The notes: a model not told the origin generated them from the letters alone. A DNA stretch of 64,000 nt from Candidatus Bathyarchaeota archaeon (GCA_005888745.1 VBBS01000028.1:112375-176374); one strand, 5' to 3'. Shown: positions 25,597 to 35,156, counted from the first letter of the stretch. Numbers and translations are program-made.

Positions 25597-26259
25597 CTAG
25601 GCCGTCAGTGCAATTATCCGGATCAGGTCTACAACATCCACGCCTAGGTCGGCCATATTTTCCATGTGAGCACTAAGGTCTCGTACGAGTAGCAGCGTTC
25701 GCAGTGGAATCTTGTCGTCTAGAACCTCGAGGTCGAGAGCTCGATAGGCCATGTCTACTTTCTTCTCTGTTTCCTCGACGCCTCTGGAGAGATCAATGGC
25801 CTTTGTTGGGTTGAAGCCCAGTGACATTACCGTCTCTCTTATCTTCGACATTTCTTCAAGGACTAGGGCATTCATTTCTGCCAGCCTCTTTGTGTATTTC
25901 TTGTCGATTTTCCAATTCCGGTCAATGACAGCAGATAGTCGATACCCAATACCCTGAGCGTAGTCGGCCACCTCGCCTATCTTGAAAATTAGTCTGATGA
26001 AGTCTTCTCGGTTGCTGAGGAGCGTACCGAACGATGCGACTTCTTCTAGGAGTTTCTTTTTGGTCCCTTCGAAGTCCCCTAGAATCTTTAGCATGTTTTG
26101 GTAGTGTTCCTTCGCTTCCTTGGCTTTGCCATCCGAGACGTTGTCGGTCATGAGTGCTAGTTCGCGGGTTATGTCTACGACGTTCCTAGTTTGTTCTCTG
26201 CATATGTCGAGTATTCTCCGTCGTATGTTTGCTTCGGTTTCGACTGGAAAGGTCATCAA
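25597..26259 (-). CDS. PhoU-like (DUF47) protein
   Basis: A 220-aa all-helical protein with the DUF47/PhoU pattern: VDITRELALMTDNVSDG, then IFKIGEVADYAQGIGYRLSA and a second half with VRDLSAHMENMADLGVDVVD, whose acidic residues could bind metal clusters. Such proteins often accompany PitA phosphate transporters, but none is next to it. It starts upstream of endA (7-bp gap) on the same strand and may be co-transcribed. A role in phosphate control is inferred from the family. Confidence 0.8.
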   Translation of the reverse strand: MMTFPVETEANIRRRILDICREQTRNVVDITRELALMTDNVSDGKAKEAKEHYQNMLKILGDFEGTKKKLLEEVASFGTLLSNREDFIRLIFKIGEVADYAQGIGYRLSAVIDRNWKIDKKYTKRLAEMNALVLEEMSKIRETVMSLGFNPTKAIDLSRGVEETEKKVDMAYRALDLEVLDDKIPLRTLLLVRDLSAHMENMADLGVDVVDLIRIIALTA

Positions 26260-26323
26260 AGAACACCGTCTCGCAATGTGATGCTATCCTTGCCATAAAA
26301 AACTAGCAGCGGTCTGGTTAGGC

Positions 26324-28051
26324 TCACTTTGGAGTGTTGAAACCTTCCTTCACTATCGTGTGGATTGTCGATGCTAGCGTTCCAACGGGGGTTCTCCTTT
26401 GGATCCAGCTATCTCGATCTCGGACAGTGACAGTATCATCCTTGAGCGTGTCATAGTCTATCGTTATTCCCAGAGGTACCCCCGCTTCATCGGCTCTGGC
26501 GTATCTCCTCCCGATAGACCCTGCTTCATCATACTCCACTCTCAACCCTTCAGCGATGAGGGTTTCATAGACATCCGTAGCACGCTTTTGCAACCCATCC
26601 TTGTTTACCAACGGGAAGACAGAGGCTTGGATGGGGGCAAGGTTGAACGGGAGACCGAGGATCAGCCTATCTTCTTTCATCGTCAGGTTGTATTCGAGGG
26701 TCGTGTAGAGAAGGCGTTCCACCCCGAAGCTTGGCTCGATTACGTGAGGTAGGAAACGGGTCCCAGTTTCCTTCACATCATCCTCAACCACGTCGAAACA
26801 GTCGGGAGGAACATTGTATGACCCGATTTTCAAGGGTAGTCCAGCTTTCTTGGCCGTGAGAAGTTTTTCGGGATCGTCTTTGGATATTAGGTCGGCGATT
26901 CTTCCGGTCTGTTCTTGAAAGATTTTTCTGAGGTTTTGGTGGTTTGGCTTTATTGACTTGATTTTTCGGAGCCGAGGGGTCGAGTAGGGCTTGAAGACTC
27001 GCAGGTCTTCCCCGGTCGCTTCCATATGTTTTCGAAGGTCATAGTCTGTTCTATACGCGAAACCCGCGACCTCGGTCCAGCCCCAGCGGTCCAGTTCAAT
27101 TTCATGGTCGAATGTTTGGGCTGAGTAGTGAGCCCTTTCGGTCGGGAGTTTTTCGAAGAATCTCTGATGTCGCCCATCGACCCCGAGTTGAGTCAGGAAC
27201 CTTTTCGAGAGGGCCATAAAGTACGCGGCCCAGGGTGCTTTGATGACTTGTCTCTTGACGGCTTCGCCTGTCTTGATCTTGGTCGCATCTTCTGTGCCTT
27301 TGCTTCTCGTTTCTTCTGTAACAATCGATAACTCTTCAGATATGACCTCGTCGAGATATGGGCAATCGGGCTCTGCCGGGTCGAAGAAGAGTTCGAAATC
27401 CATTATCGTGAACTCTCGCAGTCGTATCGGACCCTGCCTAGGTGATATTTCGTTGCGAAGGACGGTTCCCACTTGGGCTATTCCGATCGGAAACTTTTCC
27501 CTCATAGTCTCGAGGATTCGGTGGAAGTTGACGAAAATGCCCTGGGCAGCTTCCGGGCGGCCGTAAGCAGGGTCTTCGCCGTACGGACCTATGCTAGTTT
27601 TGAACATTGTCATGAAGTATTGTGGGGGTCCTAGTTCTCCGCCACACTCGGGACATTTCACGTGTCTTTCCTTCAGGAGGGCGCCGAGTTGCTCGAGACT
27701 CATTCCTTCAGTTTCGAGACCGGTAGCTTCCTTAACCAGCTGGTCTGCTCTGAATCTTCTCTTGCAGTTACTGCACTCCGTCATGGGGTCTTTGAAGTTC
27801 TCAACGTGACCTGAGGCCTCTAACACCTTGTGAGGAGTAATTATTGGGGTAGACACCTCGACAAATCTATGCCGTTGAAGGAAGAATTGTCGCCATGTAT
27901 CCTCGATCTGTCGCTTCAATCCGACGCCTAGGGGCCCTAGGTCCAGGAATCCGCTGAGGCCTCCGTAGATTTCGAATGAGCCCCAGAAGAATCCTCTTCG
28001 CCGAGCTGTCTCGGACAATAGCTTGTGTTTGTCCTTGATCTGTTGCTGCAA
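26324..28051 (-). CDS. glyS: Glycyl-tRNA synthetase, alpha2 type
   Basis: Class II synthetase charging tRNA-Gly. Motifs: RRGFFWGSFEIYGGLSGFLD, motif 2 around VLRNEISPRQGPIRLREFTI, the glycine-recognising region, motif 3 near EPSFGVERLLYTTLE, and the C-terminal anticodon domain (LIAEGLRVEYDEAGSIGRRY). TTG 28051 is preferred: it starts just before the conserved N-terminus and gives about 575 aa. ATG 28201 is in frame but would overlap the rpoP gene and add about 50 low-complexity residues. A CxxC...CxxC zinc knuckle (CSNCKRRF, CPECGGEL) lies in the insertion. Confidence 0.92.
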   Translation of the reverse strand: MQQQIKDKHKLLSETARRRGFFWGSFEIYGGLSGFLDLGPLGVGLKRQIEDTWRQFFLQRHRFVEVSTPIITPHKVLEASGHVENFKDPMTECSNCKRRFRADQLVKEATGLETEGMSLEQLGALLKERHVKCPECGGELGPPQYFMTMFKTSIGPYGEDPAYGRPEAAQGIFVNFHRILETMREKFPIGIAQVGTVLRNEISPRQGPIRLREFTIMDFELFFDPAEPDCPYLDEVISEELSIVTEETRSKGTEDATKIKTGEAVKRQVIKAPWAAYFMALSKRFLTQLGVDGRHQRFFEKLPTERAHYSAQTFDHEIELDRWGWTEVAGFAYRTDYDLRKHMEATGEDLRVFKPYSTPRLRKIKSIKPNHQNLRKIFQEQTGRIADLISKDDPEKLLTAKKAGLPLKIGSYNVPPDCFDVVEDDVKETGTRFLPHVIEPSFGVERLLYTTLEYNLTMKEDRLILGLPFNLAPIQASVFPLVNKDGLQKRATDVYETLIAEGLRVEYDEAGSIGRRYARADEAGVPLGITIDYDTLKDDTVTVRDRDSWIQRRTPVGTLASTIHTIVKEGFNTPK

Positions 28052-28128
28052 GGGTTCCCTGCTCAGAGTTCGAGCAGAGGAGAGTATTTGCGGTTTATCC
28101 GCTTTCGGAACGGAATCGGTTGGCCTTG

Positions 28129-28350
28129 TTATCGGGCCTTCACATGCTTCACGATCGGGGGTCTTACCTTTCGAAGTATCCGATACCCGCAGAAGGGGCA
28201 TTTGATTTCGGGCGTCATCGCGAGCTGGTCAGCTGTTAATTTTGATCCGCAGTTGATGCATTCGTAAATTAGCCCGCCGGGGTTTCGTTCTCGCGGTGGA
28301 GCTTCCGGTGGGACCGATTCTCCTATTGGCTCTTCAGGACCGGACTCCAT
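28129..28350 (-). CDS. rpoP: RNA polymerase subunit Rpo12 (RpoP)
   Basis: A 73-aa homologue of eukaryotic Rpb12. The C-terminal 45 residues hold the zinc ribbon YECINCGSKL and CPFCGYRILRKVRPP, a pattern diagnostic for this subunit; the N-terminal 27 residues are an acidic, Pro-rich extension. It lies upstream of glyS on the same strand with 77 bp between the rpoP stop and the preferred glyS start. Confidence 0.92.
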   Translation of the reverse strand: MESGPEEPIGESVPPEAPPRERNPGGLIYECINCGSKLTADQLAMTPEIKCPFCGYRILRKVRPPIVKHVKAR

Positions 28351-28386
28351 AGTTCTAGACCAAGAAGTCTGGGAAGGGTACTGGGT

Positions 28387-31047
28387 TTAAGTTAAGGATT
28401 TCGAGGTTGAGGTTCCAGGGTTTGGTTTTGTAGGTTTTCCCCCGGCTGATTTGTCCTTCGCGGGAGATTCGGGCACTCTCTCTGGTTTCTTCCGGAACAG
28501 GAAGAATAGGAGTATGACGATAGCGGCAGCCAGTCCGATGATCGCAGGTATGATCACTTGGAGGCTGCTTTGTAACACAGACACTTGAAGCGTGCCGGTG
28601 ATCAGCGGAGCGCCATATTCTGGAGAGAAGAATGTTAGAGAATACACTCCCACTTTAGGTGGGGCGTTGAAATTGAAAGGTACATCTTTGGACGTACCAT
28701 GCGAGATGAGGATTCCGGATTGAGTTTGGACGACCCCGCTCCCTTCGACGTTCAAGCTGATCGTAATAGTCATGTCGATGATGGTTGAGTTACTTGTCAA
28801 GTGGAGGATTAGAGTCAGGTGTTGGTTCTGGGTCGCCGTAGGAATATTGGGGATCTTCGACTGAAGGATTGTCGATTCTTGTGTCGACTTGTCTTGGACC
28901 GTGATTGCTAGACCATTAGAGTCTCTTCCCAATGTTAAGAAGGTCAGCTTGCTTGCGCCGAGTGTCTTGCCGGAACTAATAATTGCCGAAAAAGCTCCGG
29001 TTGATGTAGAGGTGAAGTTTCCGGAGGCTAAGAGCCTTCCAGGGAGAGGGGGGTTGACTAGAACATAGGCGTAGGCAGGAGAGTCAAGGCTGTTCTTGCA
29101 CGATGGAACGCAGGGGGATGATGCTGACACAGGCTCGCTTTTGACGGTTATTCTGAACAGACCGGCGTGTTGTCGGAGGCTGGTCACCGGGGGATTGCCA
29201 GGTGGGAGCATGGTGAAAACGCTGTTGCCTGTGCCAGTAACGATTATCTGAATGCCGCCAGGAGTGAATGTTGCATTCAGCCTGTAGATGTAGGCGGGTT
29301 GAATGGTGAATGTGTCAGCCCCAGATGGCACCGCAATAGTGGCGTTTGAGCCGTGAGATACGCCGCTAACCCATTCATGGTCAATCGTCAGGGTGGCATT
29401 CATAGCGAGAGTTCTTGTCGGATTGACGAGGGTGAACATCATTATCAGTTGTCCTCCGGAGGTGAACACTCCGTTGAGCAATGTAATATTGGAAACGTAG
29501 ATTCCGGTAGCACTCGTCACTGAGGGAGTGGACAATGGCGCAGCCCCGGACCCGCTGTCAACCGCAAAGACATATCCGTCCACGTTTGCTGCTGGCGAGG
29601 TGTTGGACGCGTAAGTTAGGGTGCCGCCTGTCGTCAAGCGTTGATTGCTTCCAGAGTATGAGAATCCGGTGATTCCAAGCTGTTCAAGGGTGAACGACGT
29701 GGAGTTGAACCCATAATCGTAACCATTAATGAAAGTGCTATTCACGGTCCATAAGCCCAGCAACGAGGTGTCTTGGGGAAGAGGTCTCGTGAAGTTTTCG
29801 AGAGAGATCCCCTTCCTGATATTAGTAAATGTCTGAGTAAGCCTAACAGCCCCGGTCTTGTTGGCTGAAACTATGTTCGATCCTGTGACATTGACGCCTT
29901 GACGAAGATTGACCTTAACCTGGAGGAGGTCACCGGGACCCCAGTAAATGCTAGCGACCCCACCTAACGTGGTCTGGACCCGAGCCTCGGCATTTACAGA
30001 GTTGGCGGTTATGACGATATTTGCTCGAGCCTCCCCGCTAGTCATGTTGAGCGCGACAAAATGAGAATCGGTGCAGAAGAAGGAGGCTGGACAATTGCCT
30101 TGGGCTATTGGAGCGGGTGGGGCGCCGAGGGGGAATATGGGCGTCCCGTTCTGGCTAATACTAATGCCAGTGTAGGAGTTCGGATAGTAATAGGCTATGA
30201 TCATCTGTGTCCAATTGTGCGTCATGTTGCTGTTTGCCGTGTTAGGCTTGTGATACGTGACGTTAGCAAAGTATCTTAGCGTTTGATCGGCATCATGGAT
30301 CACTCTGGCATGAGTGGGGTCAGTTGGGTCTAGTTTCATAGAATGCGAGAATGAGTTTATTGGGGTAGCGTCGGCAGCGACGACTGCAATATTGCTAACT
30401 CTGACGCTCAGTCCCTTACCAGATGAGGTCGAGTTGAAATGGAAGGTGAGAGTTAGGTTGAACCCAATGAACCTCGAAACGTCAAAGCACTCGTCAGTTG
30501 GGGTGCATCCGACGGGAGGACTTCCGGTGGTGATCGATGGAGGCCCCCCAGTAATGGTTGTTTGGTCGATCTTCGTGGAGCTGAAAACGGGAGGTTTGCT
30601 GGTTTCGTTATAGACGAAGTAGCTGGCCCTTGTTCCATTGCCCAAGGTGCCTCTCCAATCGAACCTAAGGTAAGTGGTCGAGGAAACGTTTCCGTGCGGT
30701 ATGTTCACCTTTGCCCATGTAACATTCTGATTGGCAAGAGTCCCGCTTGGGATCGCGACGTTGAATCCCGTTCCCGGTACAGGAGCCCCTGACTGTGTAT
30801 TGGTGAAGTTACCATCAAACCATGTTGGAGTCCCGCCGATTGAGGAGGCGGTCCCTTGGGTATACAGGTCGAACTGTACCCGACTTGCGTTGAAAGCCAC
30901 GAGAGTCCCGTTAGGATCCTGGCCTATTATGAGCGGGGAGGTTTGTCTTTGGTGAGCGGGGAGTTCATGGGTTGATGGAAATGTTTGGGGAATGACGGGC
31001 ATTAGAGAGAGAATTATGAGCACTGCGCATAAGACCCCCCGAATCAA
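28387..31047 (-). CDS. Large cell-surface protein, single C-terminal anchor
   Basis: An 886-aa protein with a signal peptide (VLCAVLIILSLMPVIP), a long Ser/Thr/Asn-rich beta-type ectodomain with many N-glycosylation sequons (NxS/T), a C-terminal membrane helix (VIIPAIIGLAAAIVILLFFLF) and a Lys/Pro-rich cytosolic tail. Three Cys pairs are spaced within CPxxxC-like loops (TPTDEC, CPASFFC, CVPSC). I do not recognise a named domain. It could be an adhesin or S-layer-associated protein. TATA-like TTAAATAG at 31087-31095 precedes it. Confidence 0.75.
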   Translation of the reverse strand: MIRGVLCAVLIILSLMPVIPQTFPSTHELPAHQRQTSPLIIGQDPNGTLVAFNASRVQFDLYTQGTASSIGGTPTWFDGNFTNTQSGAPVPGTGFNVAIPSGTLANQNVTWAKVNIPHGNVSSTTYLRFDWRGTLGNGTRASYFVYNETSKPPVFSSTKIDQTTITGGPPSITTGSPPVGCTPTDECFDVSRFIGFNLTLTFHFNSTSSGKGLSVRVSNIAVVAADATPINSFSHSMKLDPTDPTHARVIHDADQTLRYFANVTYHKPNTANSNMTHNWTQMIIAYYYPNSYTGISISQNGTPIFPLGAPPAPIAQGNCPASFFCTDSHFVALNMTSGEARANIVITANSVNAEARVQTTLGGVASIYWGPGDLLQVKVNLRQGVNVTGSNIVSANKTGAVRLTQTFTNIRKGISLENFTRPLPQDTSLLGLWTVNSTFINGYDYGFNSTSFTLEQLGITGFSYSGSNQRLTTGGTLTYASNTSPAANVDGYVFAVDSGSGAAPLSTPSVTSATGIYVSNITLLNGVFTSGGQLIMMFTLVNPTRTLAMNATLTIDHEWVSGVSHGSNATIAVPSGADTFTIQPAYIYRLNATFTPGGIQIIVTGTGNSVFTMLPPGNPPVTSLRQHAGLFRITVKSEPVSASSPCVPSCKNSLDSPAYAYVLVNPPLPGRLLASGNFTSTSTGAFSAIISSGKTLGASKLTFLTLGRDSNGLAITVQDKSTQESTILQSKIPNIPTATQNQHLTLILHLTSNSTIIDMTITISLNVEGSGVVQTQSGILISHGTSKDVPFNFNAPPKVGVYSLTFFSPEYGAPLITGTLQVSVLQSSLQVIIPAIIGLAAAIVILLFFLFRKKPERVPESPAKDKSAGGKPTKPNPGTSTSKSLT

Positions 31048-31346
31048 GACGTTTCACGTTGTAAAACGCCGACTGCCGGACTGATTCTATTTAACCTTTG
31101 TAAGTTGAACGCCTCGAATTCGTCTGGACGCACATCAGTTTGTATTTCTAAACGGTGTGTTAGCGCGCTTTGAAGTTGATAATGGAAAATCTGATAATTG
31201 CACTGCTGAGTCTGTCAAAGGTCATCGGGAGAAGGTCGAGCAGTCGATTACCGTTTACTTCCAGCTCTGGCAAATATGGCTCGAGGCTTGCATTGGTTTT
31301 GTTTGAAAGCGATGCCGTTCGAGTTGGAACTGTGAACAGACGCCTC
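31048..31346. other. Gene-free interval between surface protein and LSm
   Basis: Apart from the promoter of the surface protein (about 31087), I see no convincing gene here. A 67-codon plus-strand frame (31170-31373) lacks recognisable features and overlaps the LSm gene. A short ncRNA cannot be excluded. Confidence 0.4.
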
Positions 31347-31577
31347 TCAACGTTTAGGTGGCGGAGACACTAGGACCACATTGTCGCCCCGGACGATGAT
31401 GGTGCCAAGTTTCTTGGTCGACTCAGCATTAGTGACGTCCTCAGCATCTTCCAAGACCAGGTTCATGTGCTGGTCGAAGCTGTAGAGTCTTCCTCGCACA
31501 GTTCGTCCGCCTTTAAGCTGGACAAGTACGACTTTGTTCAGGCTCTCTTCGAAGATCTTCGCGGCAACTTCAGACAT
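31347..31577 (-). CDS. Sm-like archaeal protein (LSm)
   Basis: A 76-aa Sm-fold RNA chaperone that forms a heptameric ring binding U-rich RNA. Sm1 is visible as VLVQLKGGRTVRGRLYSFDQ with HMNLVLEDAED, and Sm2 as GTIIVRGDNVVLVSPP. The length is typical. It is divergent from the PUA-domain gene, and both appear to use the same TATA-like element at 31621-31629. Confidence 0.93.
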   Translation of the reverse strand: MSEVAAKIFEESLNKVVLVQLKGGRTVRGRLYSFDQHMNLVLEDAEDVTNAESTKKLGTIIVRGDNVVLVSPPPKR

Positions 31578-31620
31578 TCACTGTTCAACCGGAGAGTTGA
31601 GGTTGTCGGGCGAAGGTACT

Positions 31621-31629
31621 CTTTTAAAG
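31621..31629. promoter_or_regulatory. Shared TATA-like element between LSm and PUA gene
   Basis: CTTTTAAAG is nearly self-complementary. On the plus strand it predicts a start near 31652, 7 nt before TTG 31659; on the minus strand near 31599, 22 nt before the LSm ATG. It could serve both genes. Confidence 0.45.
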
Positions 31630-31658
31630 ATTGTCTCATTCTGAATCCTGAAAATGTC

Positions 31659-32162
31659 TTGACAGTTAGGACGATACTCAAGGATCGAGATTCAAAGCCG
31701 CTGATTGAAGAACTGCGAGGACTTCCCAACCAACAACATCTCACACATAAGGCCAGAGTAGAGATTGAGACTGTCAAAGATTCGGATATTGTATTTGTCG
31801 ACGGAGTGGCCGTTGCGTTCAGACGGAAAGGTGAGCTCGCACCCGTGCTAACCAATACTTCCGCCCTCGACGGGCTGCCACGGATCATCGTCGACATGGG
31901 TGCCGTCCCGCATGTAGTCGGAGGTGCTGACATTATGGCTCCGGGGATAAGGAGGGTCACCGGAGAGTTTGCGGAAAAACAGCTCCTTGCGGTCATAGAC
32001 GAAAAACATGGCAAATATCTTGCGGTGGGAAAAGCACTCACGGGATCGGGACCCCTGGCCGCAGCAAAGAAGGGTAAGGTTGTCGAAAACATTCACTACG
32101 TTGGAGACCTGATCTGGGACGTGATAAGGCCGAAGGGTCCGGCCTCGCCAAGCTCCAATTGA
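31659..32162 (+). CDS. PUA-domain RNA-binding protein (MCT-1/COG2016 type)
   Basis: About 167 aa from TTG 31659. The N-terminal half is the pre-PUA domain seen in MCT-1 and related proteins, and the C-terminal half is a PUA domain (PRIIVDMGAVPHVVGGADIM, APGIRRVTG, KYLAVGKALTGS). Eukaryotic MCT-1 acts with DENR in translation; the archaeal role is unknown, with tRNA or ribosome binding likely. An in-frame GTG at 31467 would overlap LSm; the TATA position and family length favour 31659. Confidence 0.85.
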   Translation: MTVRTILKDRDSKPLIEELRGLPNQQHLTHKARVEIETVKDSDIVFVDGVAVAFRRKGELAPVLTNTSALDGLPRIIVDMGAVPHVVGGADIMAPGIRRVTGEFAEKQLLAVIDEKHGKYLAVGKALTGSGPLAAAKKGKVVENIHYVGDLIWDVIRPKGPASPSSN

Positions 32163-32189
32163 GGATTTGGATCGAAAAAAGTCAGGGAA

Positions 32190-32221
32190 ATGTTTAAAGT
32201 CGAACCGGGTTGACGCCCGGT
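32190..32221 (+). promoter_or_regulatory. sepF promoter with inverted repeat at start site
   Basis: A TATA-like ATGTTTAAAG ends at about 32199. It is followed by a perfect inverted repeat ACCGGG-TTGACG-CCCGGT (32204-32221), which would overlap the predicted start site near 32221. It may be an operator or a 5' RNA hairpin. ATG of sepF lies 34 nt further. Confidence 0.45.
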
Positions 32222-32255
32222 GTTAAGCTCTCGGAGCATAGTCTGATCTTCCCCC

Positions 32256-32582
32256 ATGCAGCATTCGTCGATCTATGTGAAGGCCCTTCCTCTTCAGGAA
32301 CTGGATGATGTTGAGACAATAAAGGGCGAGGTCAGGATAGGCAATATTCTCATCGTACGAATCACGCCGCTGGCGAGGAAGAGCGTTGAGGAGACAAAAC
32401 TTGCGATCACCGAATTGACAGACTACACTAAATCTTTAGGCGGGGATATAGCTCGCCTAGGGGAGGAGCGTATCGTCATTACCCCGGCGGGCGTGAAGGT
32501 ATGGAGAAAAGAGGCCGCCTCTTCGGAAGGAGCAATCCCTGCGGCTCCGATTCAGACCGAAGCTGTTCCAGGCACTCGCTGA
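32256..32582 (+). CDS. sepF: SepF-like cell-division protein
   Basis: A 108-aa protein of the archaeal SepF family, the membrane anchor of FtsZ in archaea that divide with FtsZ. The core is YVKALPLQELDDVETIKGEV, GNILIVRITPLARKS, then a helix and the C-terminal strand RIVITPAGVKVWR. The usual N-terminal amphipathic membrane helix seems very short here (MQHSSIYVK), so membrane binding may differ. A Pro/Ala-rich tail follows. Its presence suggests FtsZ-based division. Confidence 0.85.
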   Translation: MQHSSIYVKALPLQELDDVETIKGEVRIGNILIVRITPLARKSVEETKLAITELTDYTKSLGGDIARLGEERIVITPAGVKVWRKEAASSEGAIPAAPIQTEAVPGTR

Positions 32583-32592
32583 AACCAGCGTA

Positions 32593-34512
32593 CTATCGGA
32601 GCCTAATTGATTCCAGGACGTCGGGAACGACTGTTTTGATTCCAAATATGCGGTTGACGTTCTGAGCGAACAGGTCAGATTTCCTTCTCTCGCCGTGGTT
32701 GACTATGATCTTGGTTGGCTTGGGAGTCATTCTCTTGATGAACCCTAAGAGCTGGTTTCTGTCCGAGTGGCCGGAAAATCCTTCAATGGATTCTACTCTC
32801 ATGTTCACTTTCACCATTTCCATTTTGCCGTCGTGGGCATAGAGAGAGACTTCTTTCAGGCCATTCTTGATCCTGTTTCCTAACGTACCATCGACCTGGT
32901 AGCTCACGTACGCAAGTGTATTCCTCGGGTCGGGCGCAAGGTGTCGGAAGTAGTCTATCGCGGGTCCGCCTTCGAGCATTCCTGATGTGGCGATAATTAC
33001 GCATGGACCGCCGGCGATAATTTCCTCTCTATCGCTCGGATGAGTTACCGGATGGAAGTATTCCGACTGGAACGGGTTGATGTCTTTGTGGAGGATCTGT
33101 TCTTTGATCTCGCGGACTAGGTATTCGGGGAAGGCTGTGTGGATCGCGGTTGCCTCATTGACCATTCCCTCGATGTAGATTGGGAGTTCTCTCAGGGCGC
33201 CGTTTTTCATGTACGCGTCTAGTACGAGCATGATTTCTTGGGCTCGCCCAACAGCAGGGACTGGTATCAGCACTTTCCCTCCCTTTTCGACCGTGTCGTT
33301 AACGATGCTGACAAGCTTGCCTTCCACTCCTTCTCGGTCGGGCATGATGTCGTCAGGACCCCCATAGGTGCTTTCGATGATGAGTGTTTCAGCTCTCGGG
33401 AACAATGCTGTTGCGGGATCGAGCATCATTGTTCGTCCGAACTTGAAGTCAGCGCTGTAAACGATGTTATGGAGGCCTTCACCGATATGTAGATGCACCA
33501 TTGAGCTTCCTAAGATGTGCCCCGCATTGTGAAATGTGAGTTTTATGTCCGGAGCCACATCCGTAACCACGTTGTAACGTAGAGGTATCGTGTGCGTTAC
33601 AACTTCTCTAACGTCTTTTTGGTCGTAGGGCGAGTGTTCGCCTTCCCTACTATGAACGTCGAGGTAGTCAAGCTGGTGAAGTGTCATCAGGGTCTGCGTG
33701 GGTTCTGAGCAGTAGACCGGTCCGTCGTAGCCGTATTTGTAGAGGAACGGGAGTATTCCACAATGGTCGAGGTGGGCGTGAGATATGACAACTGCGTCGA
33801 GCTTTTCGAGGTCAAACTCGTCAGTATCAAATCGAGGATAGGCCGAAGTAGGGTCCTGCGCTCCTGGGTTTATTCCGCTGTCGAGGAGAATACTGCTGGA
33901 TCCTGCTTGAATGAGCATGGCAGCTCGTCCGACCTCGTGAAAAGCTCCTAGGGTTACAAGTCGGACATAGCCTGCCTTGCTGAAGGTGGGCCGAAAGATT
34001 CTCTCGCCGACGTCCCGGAGGATTCTGCTGCGTTCTTCGCTCTCGGTGTGAAGGATGTGCCGGGTGCTCGAAATGATCTTGGAGTGAAGCGGGGGGGCTC
34101 GAAGTATTCGTGGCCGCCATCTGGTCTCCTTTACGACTTGTTGCAGAACTGCCGCTTCCTTTCCTATTGCCACTCCGGGTTTGGTTGCCTCAACCACAAC
34201 CTCGCCAAGGCTAGGGTCGAAGTTAATCGAGGAGATGTCCGCCTCCGATGGAATGATTTTGCGAATGTAGGCTTCAGCTTCCCGTTCCGGGAGGCGTATG
34301 GACTGGTCAGATCTGATGACGATTCTCTTGTGAAGTAAGTTTACTATCTCAGTGACAACATAACTCTGCTCGGCTAACAGTCCGACGTTCTTTACGTAGA
34401 TCGCGAGCCTCGGTCCTTCGAATTCTATCCTGGTTATCTCAGCGTCTTTCGGCATATGTTCTACGATCGTCTCTCGTATCTTGGCGTGCGCGTCGTTGTA
34501 GGTTCTAGTCAA
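32593..34512 (-). CDS. fttA: Transcription termination factor FttA (aCPSF1), beta-CASP ribonuclease
   Basis: A 639-aa protein with two N-terminal KH-like RNA-binding domains (residues about 1-140), a metallo-beta-lactamase domain with HAHLDHCG near residue 246, HNAGHILGSSMVHLHIG and the beta-CASP insertion, and C-terminal GFSGHSDRNQLLGFI and NHGERRKSDLFAQNV. It cleaves nascent RNA at U-rich sites and terminates transcription in archaea. All zinc ligands appear intact. It converges with sepF (10-bp gap). Confidence 0.95.
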   Translation of the reverse strand: MTRTYNDAHAKIRETIVEHMPKDAEITRIEFEGPRLAIYVKNVGLLAEQSYVVTEIVNLLHKRIVIRSDQSIRLPEREAEAYIRKIIPSEADISSINFDPSLGEVVVEATKPGVAIGKEAAVLQQVVKETRWRPRILRAPPLHSKIISSTRHILHTESEERSRILRDVGERIFRPTFSKAGYVRLVTLGAFHEVGRAAMLIQAGSSSILLDSGINPGAQDPTSAYPRFDTDEFDLEKLDAVVISHAHLDHCGILPFLYKYGYDGPVYCSEPTQTLMTLHQLDYLDVHSREGEHSPYDQKDVREVVTHTIPLRYNVVTDVAPDIKLTFHNAGHILGSSMVHLHIGEGLHNIVYSADFKFGRTMMLDPATALFPRAETLIIESTYGGPDDIMPDREGVEGKLVSIVNDTVEKGGKVLIPVPAVGRAQEIMLVLDAYMKNGALRELPIYIEGMVNEATAIHTAFPEYLVREIKEQILHKDINPFQSEYFHPVTHPSDREEIIAGGPCVIIATSGMLEGGPAIDYFRHLAPDPRNTLAYVSYQVDGTLGNRIKNGLKEVSLYAHDGKMEMVKVNMRVESIEGFSGHSDRNQLLGFIKRMTPKPTKIIVNHGERRKSDLFAQNVNRIFGIKTVVPDVLESIRLR

Positions 34513-34556
34513 TTTTCTCTACGACTGTGATATCTGTGGAACGTTGAAAGAAGGGA

Positions 34557-35156
34557 TCAGGCGTGGAGGATGTGCTTCTTCTCGTCCTCTGAGAGCTCCC
34601 TGTATCCTTCCTTCGTGATTAGGGCTACGTCGAAACTGTCGCCGCTTGCCGAGTCCCTCTTCATGGCCGAGTCGATTGCTCTAACGACTATTGGAACGGA
34701 CTCCTTCACATTCATCGAGTCCTTCCACTCTGATTCAAGAACACCGTATGCGACGGGAGATCCGGACCCAGTTGAGACGTATTTTTCCTCCATCATGCTT
34801 CCGAGAGGGTCGAGCGCGTAAATGTGTCCTCCGCTGTCGTCGACTCCGCCGATGAGAGCTTGGACCCCGAGCGGGTAGTACCTGGCCCCGAACAGGATGT
34901 TGGAAACTAGCCTTGCTGCGGAGTTTACTGGGATCGGCCTCGCGAGGTCGAGCCTGTACAGTGAAGAGTTCGCTCTGAGCATTTCTACCAACGCTTGGGC
35001 GTCTCCTACTGTTCCCGCAATGGTCATTGCTAGATGGTGATCGATTCGATAGACTTTCTTTGCGTGTTTATGGGCGACAAAGGATCCCATGGTCGCTCTC
35101 GTGTCCGTCGTAAGGACAACTCCGTCTTTGCAAACAACGCCAATCGTAGTAGTCAA
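34557..35156 (-). CDS. psmB: Proteasome beta subunit, catalytic
   Basis: A 199-aa 20S core subunit. The catalytic Thr1 begins TTTIGVV immediately after the initiator residue, followed by Asp17 (TTDTRATMG) and Lys33 (HKHAKKVY), so it should be active. The propeptide is only one residue, with TTG 35156 as start; maturation would need only methionine removal. The frame is open further upstream but has no usable start codon. It pairs with the second beta paralogue at 49215, which seems to lack Thr1. Confidence 0.94.
   Translation of the reverse strand: MTTTIGVVCKDGVVLTTDTRATMGSFVAHKHAKKVYRIDHHLAMTIAGTVGDAQALVEMLRANSSLYRLDLARPIPVNSAARLVSNILFGARYYPLGVQALIGGVDDSGGHIYALDPLGSMMEEKYVSTGSGSPVAYGVLESEWKDSMNVKESVPIVVRAIDSAMKRDSASGDSFDVALITKEGYRELSEDEKKHILHA

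Noticed and set aside
28052-28201. Upstream ATG start for GlyRS
   Set aside because: It would overlap rpoP and add a low-complexity stretch missing from the family; kept only as an alternative.
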